64,000 nucleotides of DNA from Sneathia sanguinegens. GTDB taxonomy: Bacteria; Fusobacteriota; Fusobacteriia; Fusobacteriales; Leptotrichiaceae. Location of the stretch: NCBI RefSeq assembly GCF_042033325.1, contig NZ_CP160095.1; one strand, 5' to 3'. The notes under the pieces are model-generated. The model worked only from the letters and a program-made list of their open reading frames with translations. It had not been told where the DNA came from and searched no databases. Within the stretch, counting starts at the first letter, position 1. Each line of letters starts with the position of its first letter. Below, one piece after another: positions 7,996 through 16,159 of the stretch. The translations under genes were made by a program, and so were the position numbers.

Positions 7996-10777
7996 TTAAT
8001 TCTCCATTTTCTTTCATTAGTCTAAGGACTTCTGCATCTCTTTTTGTAACTTGTCCAAAGGCTTCATCTCCCATATCTTCACTATATTTCCAACATCTTT
8101 GACATTTTTTACCTAGGGCTCTTACAATCTTAACTGTAACACCTTCTATTTCTGTTTCTTCTAATTTTTCATCTGTAAATTCTATTTGAGAAACTAAGAA
8201 TATATCTGATAAATCCCAATCTGAATATGTCTTTACAAAATCAAATTTTTCATTTTGTATATTTAACATTACTCTTGCATCAAGTGCTAGACCTATTTCA
8301 CCCTTTTGTCTTTTTTCTTCTATTTTCTTATTTACTTCTTTTCTTAAATTAGCTAATTTATTCCATTTTTCTTCTAATTCATCATCTATATATTTTTCAT
8401 TTGCATAAATCCATGAAGTTAATAAAACACTTTCTGAATCTTTTAAGTCTTCTGGCATCTTATCCCATATTTCTTCAGCTGTAAAAGATAATACTGGTGA
8501 TATTACACGAACTAAAAATTGTAAAATTTCAGCTAAAACTGTTTGTGCTGATCTTCTCTTCAAACCTGTTTTATATTCACAATATAGTCTGTCTTTTATA
8601 ATATCTAAATAAAATGATGACATTTCTATAATACAAAAATATGAAATTTCTTGGAAGATATTATAGAATTCATAGTTATCATATAATTTTTCTAATTTTT
8701 TCTTTAATCTTTCTAGTCTATTCAAAGCCCATTTATCAATTTCTAGCATATCTTCATAGGCTACTTTATCCTTACTATAACTAAAATCATAAATATTTCC
8801 TAAAAGATATCTAGCTGTATTTCTAATTTTTCTATATGAATTTGAAGTTCTATTTAAAATATCTTCTGATAATCTAACATCTTCTCTATAATCTACTGAT
8901 GATACCCATAATCTTAAAATATCTGCTCCATATTTTTCAATAACATCATTTGGAACTATTGTATTTCCTATAGATTTACTCATTTTTCTACCTTGACCAT
9001 CATTTACAAAACCATGAGTTAAGATTCTCTTATATGGCTTATCTTTTGTACTAGAAATAGAAGTTAAAAGTGATGATTGAAACCAACCTCTATGTTGATC
9101 TGAACCTTCTAAGTATAAATCTACTGGTCTTTTATATCCTCTTGTTGTAACTACTGATCTATGAGTAACCCCTGAATCAAACCATACATCCAAAATACTC
9201 TTTTCTTTTCTTATTTCATCTGCATTTAATTCATATTTTTTAAGTAATTCTTCTCCAATTATTTCTTTTGCACTATATTTCCACCAAATATCAGTTCCTT
9301 CTTTTTCAACTAAAGAAATTACTCTATCCATAATATCACTATGATAAATTATTTCATTTTTCTTATTATAGAAAATAGGTATAGGTACACCCCAAACTCT
9401 TTGTCTTGATATACACCAATCTGGTCTAACTTCAAGCATAGCCTTTATTCTATTTTTACCCCATTGAGGATAAAAAGTTATTTCATCTAAAGCTTTAATA
9501 GCTCTTTCTCTTATATCACTGTCTGCTATATTTATAAACCATTGTTCTGTAGCACGGAATATAATTGGCTTTTTACTTCTCCAATCATGAGGATATGAGT
9601 GAACTATTTCTTCATAAGCTAAAATATGACCACTTTCTAATAAATCTTCAACGATTTTCTTTTCTGCTTTTTTATAGAATAAACCTTCATATTTACCAGC
9701 TTCAAAAGTCATATGTCCTCTATCATCTACTGGTGATAAAATACCAAGATCATATTTATTACCTGCTATAAAGTCATCTACCCCATGTCCTGGTGCAGTA
9801 TGTACACAACCTGTACCAGCTTCAAGAGTTACATGATCAGCTAATATAACTAAACCTTCTCTATCAAAGAAAGGATGTAGATAATGCGTTCTTTCTAATA
9901 CTTCACCCTTAAAAGTTTTAATTAAGTCATACTTTAAATTCATTTTTGCAAAAGCTTTTTCTGCTAATTCTTTTGCAACTATTAAATTTCCTTTTTCTGT
10001 CTTATAAACTCCATATTCAAAATCTTTATTCAAAGCTATACCTAAATTAGCTGGTAAAGTCCATGGTGTTGTTGTCCATATAACTATGCTTGCACTATCC
10101 ATTCCTATAGCCTTCAAGCCATCATCTAGCATATCCATTTTTACATATATTGCTGGGGAACTGACATTTTTATATTCTATTTCAGCTTCAGCTAAAGCTG
10201 TTTCAGTTGTTGGAGACCAATAAACTGGTTTCAACCCTTTGAATATATATCCATTTTCATAAATTTCTTTAAATACTCTTAATTCTTCTGCTTCAAATTC
10301 AGGTTTTAATGTAATATATGGATTATCCCAATCACCTAATACCCCTAGTCTAACAAAATCCTTCTTTTGTTTTTCTACTTGCTTTAGTGCATATTTTTTG
10401 CATTCTTTTCTTAAATCTAAAGTAGTCATTGAAGCAAGCTTTTCACCTTTTTCTTGAATAATTTTCCATTCTATTGGCAAACCATGAGTATCCCACCCTG
10501 GAATATATGGTGCATTATATCCTCTTAATCTCTTATATTTCAAAATTATATCTTTTAAAATCTTATTAATAGCATGTCCAACATGAATGTCTCCATTTGC
10601 ATAAGGTGGTCCATCATGTAAGAAAAATACTGGTTTTGTTTTATCTGCTATACTTTTTTCATATATTTTTGCCTTTTGCCAATCTCTTAATTGAAGACCT
10701 TCTCTTTGAGCTAAATTTGCCTTCATCTTAAAACTTGTTTTAGGTAAATTTAAGGTTTTTGAATAGTCTAATTCCAT
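7982..10777 (-). CDS. ileS: Isoleucyl-tRNA synthetase
   Basis: A class I synthetase of 931 residues that charges isoleucine to tRNA-Ile. Motifs are HIGH as HVGH (65-68, after PPYANGDI), the editing domain with TTTPWTLPANLGIALN, GWDTHGLPIEWKI, and KMSKSIGN for the second catalytic loop, followed by GADILRLWVSS. The C-terminal zinc knuckle begins CQRCWKYSEDMG, but the second Cys pair usual in long IleS proteins is replaced by VTKRDAEVL, so a four-cysteine site is not complete here. It ends just inside lspA and starts right at the tex stop, giving tight operon packing. Confidence 0.97.
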   Translation of the reverse strand: MELDYSKTLNLPKTSFKMKANLAQREGLQLRDWQKAKIYEKSIADKTKPVFFLHDGPPYANGDIHVGHAINKILKDIILKYKRLRGYNAPYIPGWDTHGLPIEWKIIQEKGEKLASMTTLDLRKECKKYALKQVEKQKKDFVRLGVLGDWDNPYITLKPEFEAEELRVFKEIYENGYIFKGLKPVYWSPTTETALAEAEIEYKNVSSPAIYVKMDMLDDGLKAIGMDSASIVIWTTTPWTLPANLGIALNKDFEYGVYKTEKGNLIVAKELAEKAFAKMNLKYDLIKTFKGEVLERTHYLHPFFDREGLVILADHVTLEAGTGCVHTAPGHGVDDFIAGNKYDLGILSPVDDRGHMTFEAGKYEGLFYKKAEKKIVEDLLESGHILAYEEIVHSYPHDWRSKKPIIFRATEQWFINIADSDIRERAIKALDEITFYPQWGKNRIKAMLEVRPDWCISRQRVWGVPIPIFYNKKNEIIYHSDIMDRVISLVEKEGTDIWWKYSAKEIIGEELLKKYELNADEIRKEKSILDVWFDSGVTHRSVVTTRGYKRPVDLYLEGSDQHRGWFQSSLLTSISSTKDKPYKRILTHGFVNDGQGRKMSKSIGNTIVPNDVIEKYGADILRLWVSSVDYREDVRLSEDILNRTSNSYRKIRNTARYLLGNIYDFSYSKDKVAYEDMLEIDKWALNRLERLKKKLEKLYDNYEFYNIFQEISYFCIIEMSSFYLDIIKDRLYCEYKTGLKRRSAQTVLAEILQFLVRVISPVLSFTAEEIWDKMPEDLKDSESVLLTSWIYANEKYIDDELEEKWNKLANLRKEVNKKIEEKRQKGEIGLALDARVMLNIQNEKFDFVKTYSDWDLSDIFLVSQIEFTDEKLEETEIEGVTVKIVRALGKKCQRCWKYSEDMGDEAFGQVTKRDAEVLRLMKENGELNEEE

Positions 10778-12957
10778 TATTTAACTCCTTTTCTTGACAA
10801 TGTAACTCTATGTCTTATTTTATCAATACTTAAAACTCTTACTTTTATAATATCTCCTACAGTTAATTCTTTTGTAGGATCTTTAACAAATTTATCAGAT
10901 AATTCTGATATATGTATCATAGCATCATTTTTTAAACCTATATCAACAAATACACCAAATTTAGTAGCATTTCTAACTGTACCTTCTAATAGCATGCCTT
11001 CTTTCAAATCTTCCATAGTCAAAATATCAGATTTTAATATAGGCATAGGATAATCTTCTCTTGGATCTCTTCTATCCTTTAATAAAGCCTTATATACATC
11101 TATAATTGTTTCCTTACCATAATTTTTAGCTAACATTTCATTTAAAACTGCCTTTTGTCCCAAATTATTTAATTTTTCACGACTTAAATTATAGTCTTTC
11201 TTAAATTCATCTTTTGTAATACCTATTAAATTCAATATATCTTGAGCAAGCTTATATGATTCTGGGTGAATTATAGTATTATCAAATGGATCTTCTGATT
11301 CTGGTATAACAACGAAACCTGCCATTTGTTCAAAAGCTTTTTCACCTAAACCTTTTACTTTTTTTAATTCTTTTCTTGATTTAAAATCTCCATTTTCTTT
11401 TCTATAATCCACTATATTTTTAGCAATATTTTTCTTTACTCCTGATACATAACTAAGTAAAGCAAAAGATGCTGTATTCAAATTGACACCTACTCTATTA
11501 ACGATTTTTTCTATAGTATTAGTCAATTCTTGTTCTAATTCTTTTTGATTTACATCATGTTGATACATACCTACACCAATAGATTTCGGATCAATTTTAA
11601 CCAATTCTGACAAAGGATCTTGCACCCTTCTTGCTATTGATATAGTTCCTCTTACTGTAACATCTAAATCTGGAAATTCTTCTGCTGCTAATTTTGAAGC
11701 TGAATATACAGAAGCCCCTGCTTCATTTACAATGATATATTTACAATTTAAGCCTTTAATCGCATCTGCAACAAAAGCTTCTGTTTCACGAGATGCTGTA
11801 CCATTTCCTATTGATATTATATCTACTTTATAATCCTTAATATATTTAATCAATTTTATTTTAGATTTCTCTAGCATACTTGCACTATGCGCCCCCTTAA
11901 CAGGGTAAATTACATCAGAAGTTACAAAAAAACCTTCTTTTGAAATTACAGCTAATTTACATCCAGTTCTAATACCCGGATCTAAACCTAAAATAGTCTT
12001 CTTATAAATCGGTGCTTGCAATAATAAAGCTTCAAGATTAGTAGCAAAAATATTAATAGCTTCCTTATCGGCATTCTCTTTTAAATTCGCTCTAACCTCA
12101 TTTTCTATAGATGGAAAAAGTAATCTTTGATAACTATCTTCAATTACCTTCATTAATTCTTCCTTCATATCAGAATTTGCTTTTTTAAAGAAATGATTAT
12201 ATAAATATCTAAATATTTTTAATTTCACACTTTCTTCAAAATCAAGACTAACTTTAAGTATCTTTTCTTTTTCTGCACGATTAATTGCTAATATCTTATA
12301 AGATGCTATTGTTTTAACTGTTTCATTAAATTCATAATAATTTGAATAAACTAATCTTTCGTCAAGTGCCCTATTTTTTTCTATAACATTTGCATAAAGT
12401 ATAGCATTTTGACTTGTTTGTTCTCTTAAATATTCTCTCAAATTGACTGTTTCAGATAAATCTTGAGCAAGTATCAAATAAGCTCCTTCTATTGCTTCTT
12501 CTGTATTTTGAACTTCTTCATTAAGATATTCACCTGCACAATTTTGCAAATCTTTTATGCTAAGTCCATCCAATATTTTTTTTGCAAAAGGTTCAAGACC
12601 CTTTTCTTTAGCTATATCTGCTTTAGTTTTTTTCTTCTTCTTATATGGTAAATAAATATCTTCAACTTTTTGTAAAATTGTTGCTTCACTTATTTGCTTT
12701 CTCAAATCATCAGTTAATTTACCTTGTTCATCTATTAATCGTATAACTTCTTCTTTTCTTTTTTCAAGATTTTGTTCATATGTTATTTTATCAATTATAT
12801 CTCTTATTTGTTCTTCATTAAGTCCCCCAGTTACTTCTTTTCTATAACGAGAAATAAATGGGATTGTTGCTCCTTCTTCATATAATTTAAATGTATCTTC
12901 TACATTCTTTGCATTAATATCTAAAATTTTAGATACCCTTTGTACTATTTCTTCCAC
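10777..12957 (-). CDS. tex: Tex-family RNA-binding S1 protein
   Basis: A 726-residue Tex homologue, close to the family length. Order of domains: N-terminal helical region, YqgF-like RNase H fold (ILGLDPGIRTGCKLAVIS, about 320-340), helix-hairpin-helix pair (TASFALLSYVSGV and KGLGEKAFEQMAGF), and a C-terminal S1 RNA-binding domain beginning near EGMLLEGTVRNATKFGVFVDIG. Tex binds nucleic acid and is linked to transcription elongation and RNA turnover. The start codon is GTG at 12955-12957, four bases after AGGAGGA; a nearby ATG is out of frame. It is the first gene of the long operon, served by the promoter at 12991-13019. Confidence 0.95.
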   Translation of the reverse strand: MEEIVQRVSKILDINAKNVEDTFKLYEEGATIPFISRYRKEVTGGLNEEQIRDIIDKITYEQNLEKRKEEVIRLIDEQGKLTDDLRKQISEATILQKVEDIYLPYKKKKKTKADIAKEKGLEPFAKKILDGLSIKDLQNCAGEYLNEEVQNTEEAIEGAYLILAQDLSETVNLREYLREQTSQNAILYANVIEKNRALDERLVYSNYYEFNETVKTIASYKILAINRAEKEKILKVSLDFEESVKLKIFRYLYNHFFKKANSDMKEELMKVIEDSYQRLLFPSIENEVRANLKENADKEAINIFATNLEALLLQAPIYKKTILGLDPGIRTGCKLAVISKEGFFVTSDVIYPVKGAHSASMLEKSKIKLIKYIKDYKVDIISIGNGTASRETEAFVADAIKGLNCKYIIVNEAGASVYSASKLAAEEFPDLDVTVRGTISIARRVQDPLSELVKIDPKSIGVGMYQHDVNQKELEQELTNTIEKIVNRVGVNLNTASFALLSYVSGVKKNIAKNIVDYRKENGDFKSRKELKKVKGLGEKAFEQMAGFVVIPESEDPFDNTIIHPESYKLAQDILNLIGITKDEFKKDYNLSREKLNNLGQKAVLNEMLAKNYGKETIIDVYKALLKDRRDPREDYPMPILKSDILTMEDLKEGMLLEGTVRNATKFGVFVDIGLKNDAMIHISELSDKFVKDPTKELTVGDIIKVRVLSIDKIRHRVTLSRKGVK

Positions 12958-12990
12958 ATTTCCTCCTACAATGTTTGACTTTCACTAATT

Positions 12991-13019
12991 ATTGTACCAT
13001 ATATTCTTTTTTTTTTAAA
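12991..13019 (-). promoter_or_regulatory. Promoter of the tex-to-PBP2 operon
   Basis: On the minus strand, -35 TTTAAA (13014-13019), a 17-base spacer and -10 TACAAT (12991-12996) with an extended TGG before the -10. The spacer carries a run of ten A, which may bend the DNA. It lies about 35 bases upstream of the tex GTG, after the terminator of the upstream gene. Confidence 0.6.
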
Positions 13020-13025
13020 GCTACG

Positions 13026-13050
13026 AAAAAAAGGCCAAAAGCCTCTTTTT
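13026..13050 (-). terminator. Rho-independent terminator after the 967-residue protein gene
   Basis: On the minus strand AAAAAGAGGC-TTTTG-GCCTTTTTTT forms a short GC core (AGGC/GCCT) extended by A-T pairs and ends in a T run. It begins two bases after the stop codon of the upstream gene and separates it from the tex promoter. Confidence 0.8.
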
Positions 13051-13051
13051 C

Positions 13052-15955
13052 TTAGAAATTTATAGTTAACCCAAGTGAGTGTTTCATCATAACACCATCA
13101 ATTCTATTCTCTACATATTTAATAGGAACAGCAACTCCATAATTTAGCATATAACTTTCATTTGGTTTATATACAATTTCCATAGATGGAATCAATATAT
13201 TAACAGGTTTTAACCACTTATTTGTTGTTGATTTTTTTTCTTTTTCAAAATATTTATCTAAACCTTCTTTAAATAAGTATTTAGAATATTTAGATATATC
13301 AACCTTGGAACCCGGAACAATTTCATCAAAATTCTTATTATTTGTTTTAGGTGCATCTTTCTTTTTAATCAACATACCATTTTCTCTTTTATACACATCA
13401 ACAGATACTGGTGCTTGTTCTGAAAATATATGTTCAAAATTTCCAACATAACTTATTCCCGGTTTAAATATCCATTTAGAATTTTTACTCTTGACTTTTA
13501 ATTTAAAGTACATATCTGCATCTAAATTCAACTTATTATACTTTAATTCTTTAAAAGAAATATCTCTATTATTTATTTTTAAATTTGCACCTATTTCTGC
13601 AAATTCTGGTTCGTATATGAAATTCAATAAACCTGTAACTCTATATAAATGGTCATTATTATTACTATATATACTATTATCAAGATTTAAATTAGTAAAT
13701 ACACAATTATCTAAATCAGAATAATTAATATTAATATTCAATCCCTGTGCAACACCATAGTATGGTTTATATTCTTTATCAATATATTTATTTAATTTAG
13801 AAGCAAAGTCTACACTAACTATATCATTTTCAGACTTCAAAATTTGCAAACCACGAAACATATCAAAACTTTCTACTCTTTCTGGATGCTTAACTATATC
13901 AGACACTCCCTTAATATATTCAGTCCCTTTAATACCAATTATTTCATCTATAGGTTTTAGGTATGCTTTTTTATAATTTTTGAAAGAATTTATTGTTGAT
14001 TTTATTGTTTCCCATTTACTGTAAATTTCTGCACTTAATCCAATTGCACTTAAAACATTTAAATTTTGCAATGTCTTATTTATATTTTCTAATATGCTAA
14101 GTGATGTTTCTATTTCTTTTTTTCTATTTTCTAATTCTTTTATACTTCTTTTTATTTTTTCATCATCTTTATCATTTAATGTTTTCAAAAATGCTATGTT
14201 TTTTTCTAATGCCTCATTTATTTTTTTCTTATTTTTTAACAATTCATTGCTTACATTACTAATTGATTTTTTCAAGTTTTTATATGTTTTGCTTCTATTT
14301 ATATCAAATTTAGGTATAAACCAATCAAAATAAACTCCTTCTTTTGTTATATCTAATAAAGTATTCTTTATTGCATCTTTACTTTCAAATTTTCCTCCCA
14401 AATACTCAAAATCACCCTTCAATCCATTATATATCTCTTCTCCCAATTTAATATTCCCTATCAAATTAGGTGCTTCCATAAATTTTTCTACACCTTTTAA
14501 TTGTTCTTTTGGAAACAAATAATCAATATCATCTGCTATTGACTTCTTTGGTCTTTCCTCTGGTGTAGGTTCTGGCTTTGGTGTAGGTGGTTGTGGAGGA
14601 TTTGGTGTAGGTGGCTTTGGTTTATCCTCATCAATTTTTTCATTTATACCTTTTTTAAAATATTTTAAATAATCTATATAGTCCTTTGGTATGAAATTTT
14701 GAACATGATAACTTGAAACTTCGTCATTTGTTTTCATTTTAAATTCATAAAGTGCCTTATCAACAAAAGGAGCTATAAATTTCAAAAAGCTTTCATTACT
14801 TTTAAAATGATTTGCTAATTTAGCATATCCTTCATCATTTGAAGTTAATTTAACAAAATCATCCAAGGTCATTTTTTTGCCTTTTTGAACTTTTTCTAAT
14901 ATATTATCTATTTCTTTACCTTTTTTTCCTAATTCTTTTATTAATGATGTATATGCAAGATTTAATGCATAATCCATTACTGAAGTCCCATATAGAGTAC
15001 CTGTAGGTAAACCTACAGATCTTATACTTCCTCTTTTACCAGTTAAAGTACCATTTTCTATACTTCTATTTTTACCAAGTTCCCAATTTTTAAAATATTC
15101 AACTTTTGTATAACCTGGTGATAGCTTTTTTAAATCTTTTTTCAATTCATCTATATTTAAAAGATCATCACTAAAATTAGAAAAATGATAATTTGCTCCT
15201 ATAGTCAATTTCTTATTAGCTGTCTTTATTACATCTGTTTCAACTCCAGTAGCTATTGCTATTTCCCTTGCCTTTTTAGATAATGCAGTCATATATGCTA
15301 ATCTAGGTCTAATTGACCATGAAGTTGGCATAAGTACACCAGAACTATTAAATTGTGTTATATCCTTTGTTCTTTCCTTATTTTCTAATCTTAACTTATC
15401 AAAGCCTACTCTTTCTTTTTCATAACCTTTAATATATAGGGTGTTTGTCATTTTAAATATATTTGTATCTGTATCTGTTTGAATATATGCTCTTTGAACA
15501 TTAAAACTATATTTTTCATCATTAAATCTTAATGTACTAGGTTCTATTCTAGCTCCTATTTTTGTATTTATTTTTTTTATGTTAACTTCGCCCTCTATAA
15601 TAGGAGCATCTAATACTATACCTTTTTTAACAATTTCCTTAACTAACCCAAATTTATCAGCTTTATTTTCTTCTTTATTACTTTTAGCCATTACCTGTGT
15701 CTTTGGCTTTTCCTTTGCTGATTCCAATAATTTCTTTATTTTTTTAGAAAATTCATTTATATTATCTGTTTTTGCTTCTTTAAATTTATCTTCTCTAGGT
15801 AAAAGCAACCTTATTGTCTTTTCTTTATCTAAATCTATATCTATTCCTTCAATTCCAAAAGATAATTCTGTTCCTAATTTAATTTTAAACTCTATATCTT
15901 TAGAATAGTTTAACAAACTAATTAGAATAGTGAAAAATATTATTCGTTTTTTCAT
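13052..15955 (-). CDS. Large exported, probably outer-membrane protein of unknown function
   Basis: Not recognised. It has 967 residues and a signal peptide (about 1-19, MKKRIIFFTILISLLNYSK). Residues about 50-110 are Lys/Glu-rich. The region 130-330 is rich in alternating strands with many aromatic residues. A proline-rich linker with repeated PTP/PPQP/PKPEP units (about 452-470) precedes a strongly helical, coiled-coil-like block (about 560-680, KKKINEALEKNIAFLKTLN and similar). The last ~250 residues are again strand-like and end LGLTINF; a terminal Phe is typical of outer-membrane beta-barrels. ATG start with GAGGTGA upstream. It stands alone between a promoter and a terminator. A surface-exposed barrel protein specific to this lineage is an inference. 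Confidence 0.6.
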   Translation of the reverse strand: MKKRIIFFTILISLLNYSKDIEFKIKLGTELSFGIEGIDIDLDKEKTIRLLLPREDKFKEAKTDNINEFSKKIKKLLESAKEKPKTQVMAKSNKEENKADKFGLVKEIVKKGIVLDAPIIEGEVNIKKINTKIGARIEPSTLRFNDEKYSFNVQRAYIQTDTDTNIFKMTNTLYIKGYEKERVGFDKLRLENKERTKDITQFNSSGVLMPTSWSIRPRLAYMTALSKKAREIAIATGVETDVIKTANKKLTIGANYHFSNFSDDLLNIDELKKDLKKLSPGYTKVEYFKNWELGKNRSIENGTLTGKRGSIRSVGLPTGTLYGTSVMDYALNLAYTSLIKELGKKGKEIDNILEKVQKGKKMTLDDFVKLTSNDEGYAKLANHFKSNESFLKFIAPFVDKALYEFKMKTNDEVSSYHVQNFIPKDYIDYLKYFKKGINEKIDEDKPKPPTPNPPQPPTPKPEPTPEERPKKSIADDIDYLFPKEQLKGVEKFMEAPNLIGNIKLGEEIYNGLKGDFEYLGGKFESKDAIKNTLLDITKEGVYFDWFIPKFDINRSKTYKNLKKSISNVSNELLKNKKKINEALEKNIAFLKTLNDKDDEKIKRSIKELENRKKEIETSLSILENINKTLQNLNVLSAIGLSAEIYSKWETIKSTINSFKNYKKAYLKPIDEIIGIKGTEYIKGVSDIVKHPERVESFDMFRGLQILKSENDIVSVDFASKLNKYIDKEYKPYYGVAQGLNININYSDLDNCVFTNLNLDNSIYSNNNDHLYRVTGLLNFIYEPEFAEIGANLKINNRDISFKELKYNKLNLDADMYFKLKVKSKNSKWIFKPGISYVGNFEHIFSEQAPVSVDVYKRENGMLIKKKDAPKTNNKNFDEIVPGSKVDISKYSKYLFKEGLDKYFEKEKKSTTNKWLKPVNILIPSMEIVYKPNESYMLNYGVAVPIKYVENRIDGVMMKHSLGLTINF

Positions 15956-15986
15956 ATATCACCTCAACAAAATTCACAATATACTT

Positions 15987-16015
15987 AGTTTACCAAATAA
16001 TACACTTTTTGTAAA
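15987..16015 (-). promoter_or_regulatory. Promoter of the 967-residue protein gene
   Basis: On the minus strand, -35 TTTACA (16010-16015), 17-base spacer, -10 TAAACT (15987-15992) with TGG just before it. It ends 32 bases before the start codon and stands back-to-back with the pcrA promoter at 16038, so the two genes share a short divergent control region. Confidence 0.5.
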
Positions 16016-16037
16016 TATTCATTTTTATATTTAAGTG

Positions 16038-16046
16038 TGATATAAT
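16038..16046 (+). promoter_or_regulatory. Extended -10 promoter of pcrA
   Basis: TGATATAAT is an extended -10 element (TGnTATAAT) 26 bases upstream of the ATG at 16073. No convincing -35 box lies at 16-18 bases, as allowed for extended -10 promoters. The same nine bases recur in front of several other genes in this window. Confidence 0.6.
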
Positions 16047-16072
16047 TCTTATTATTTAATAGGAGATTGACA

Positions 16073-16159
16073 ATGAATATTTTAGACAACTTAAATGACG
16101 AACAAAAAAGCTGCAAGCTATATAACTGGTCCCACATTAATTTTAGCTGGTGCAGGTAG
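16073..16159 (+). other. Out-of-frame true start region of pcrA (frameshifted leader)
   Basis: An ATG at 16073 has a good Shine-Dalgarno (AGGAG, 16061-16065). It opens a 28-codon frame starting MNILDNLNDEQK, which is the N-terminal Q motif expected of UvrD/PcrA helicases (LNxEQxxA). The frame is +1 relative to the main helicase frame: after CAA there is a run of six A where eight would give the expected EQKKAAS. The short frame stops at TAG 16157-16159. This is a real frameshift, a programmed or transcriptional slippage site, or a sequencing error; the sequence alone cannot separate them. Confidence 0.7.
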
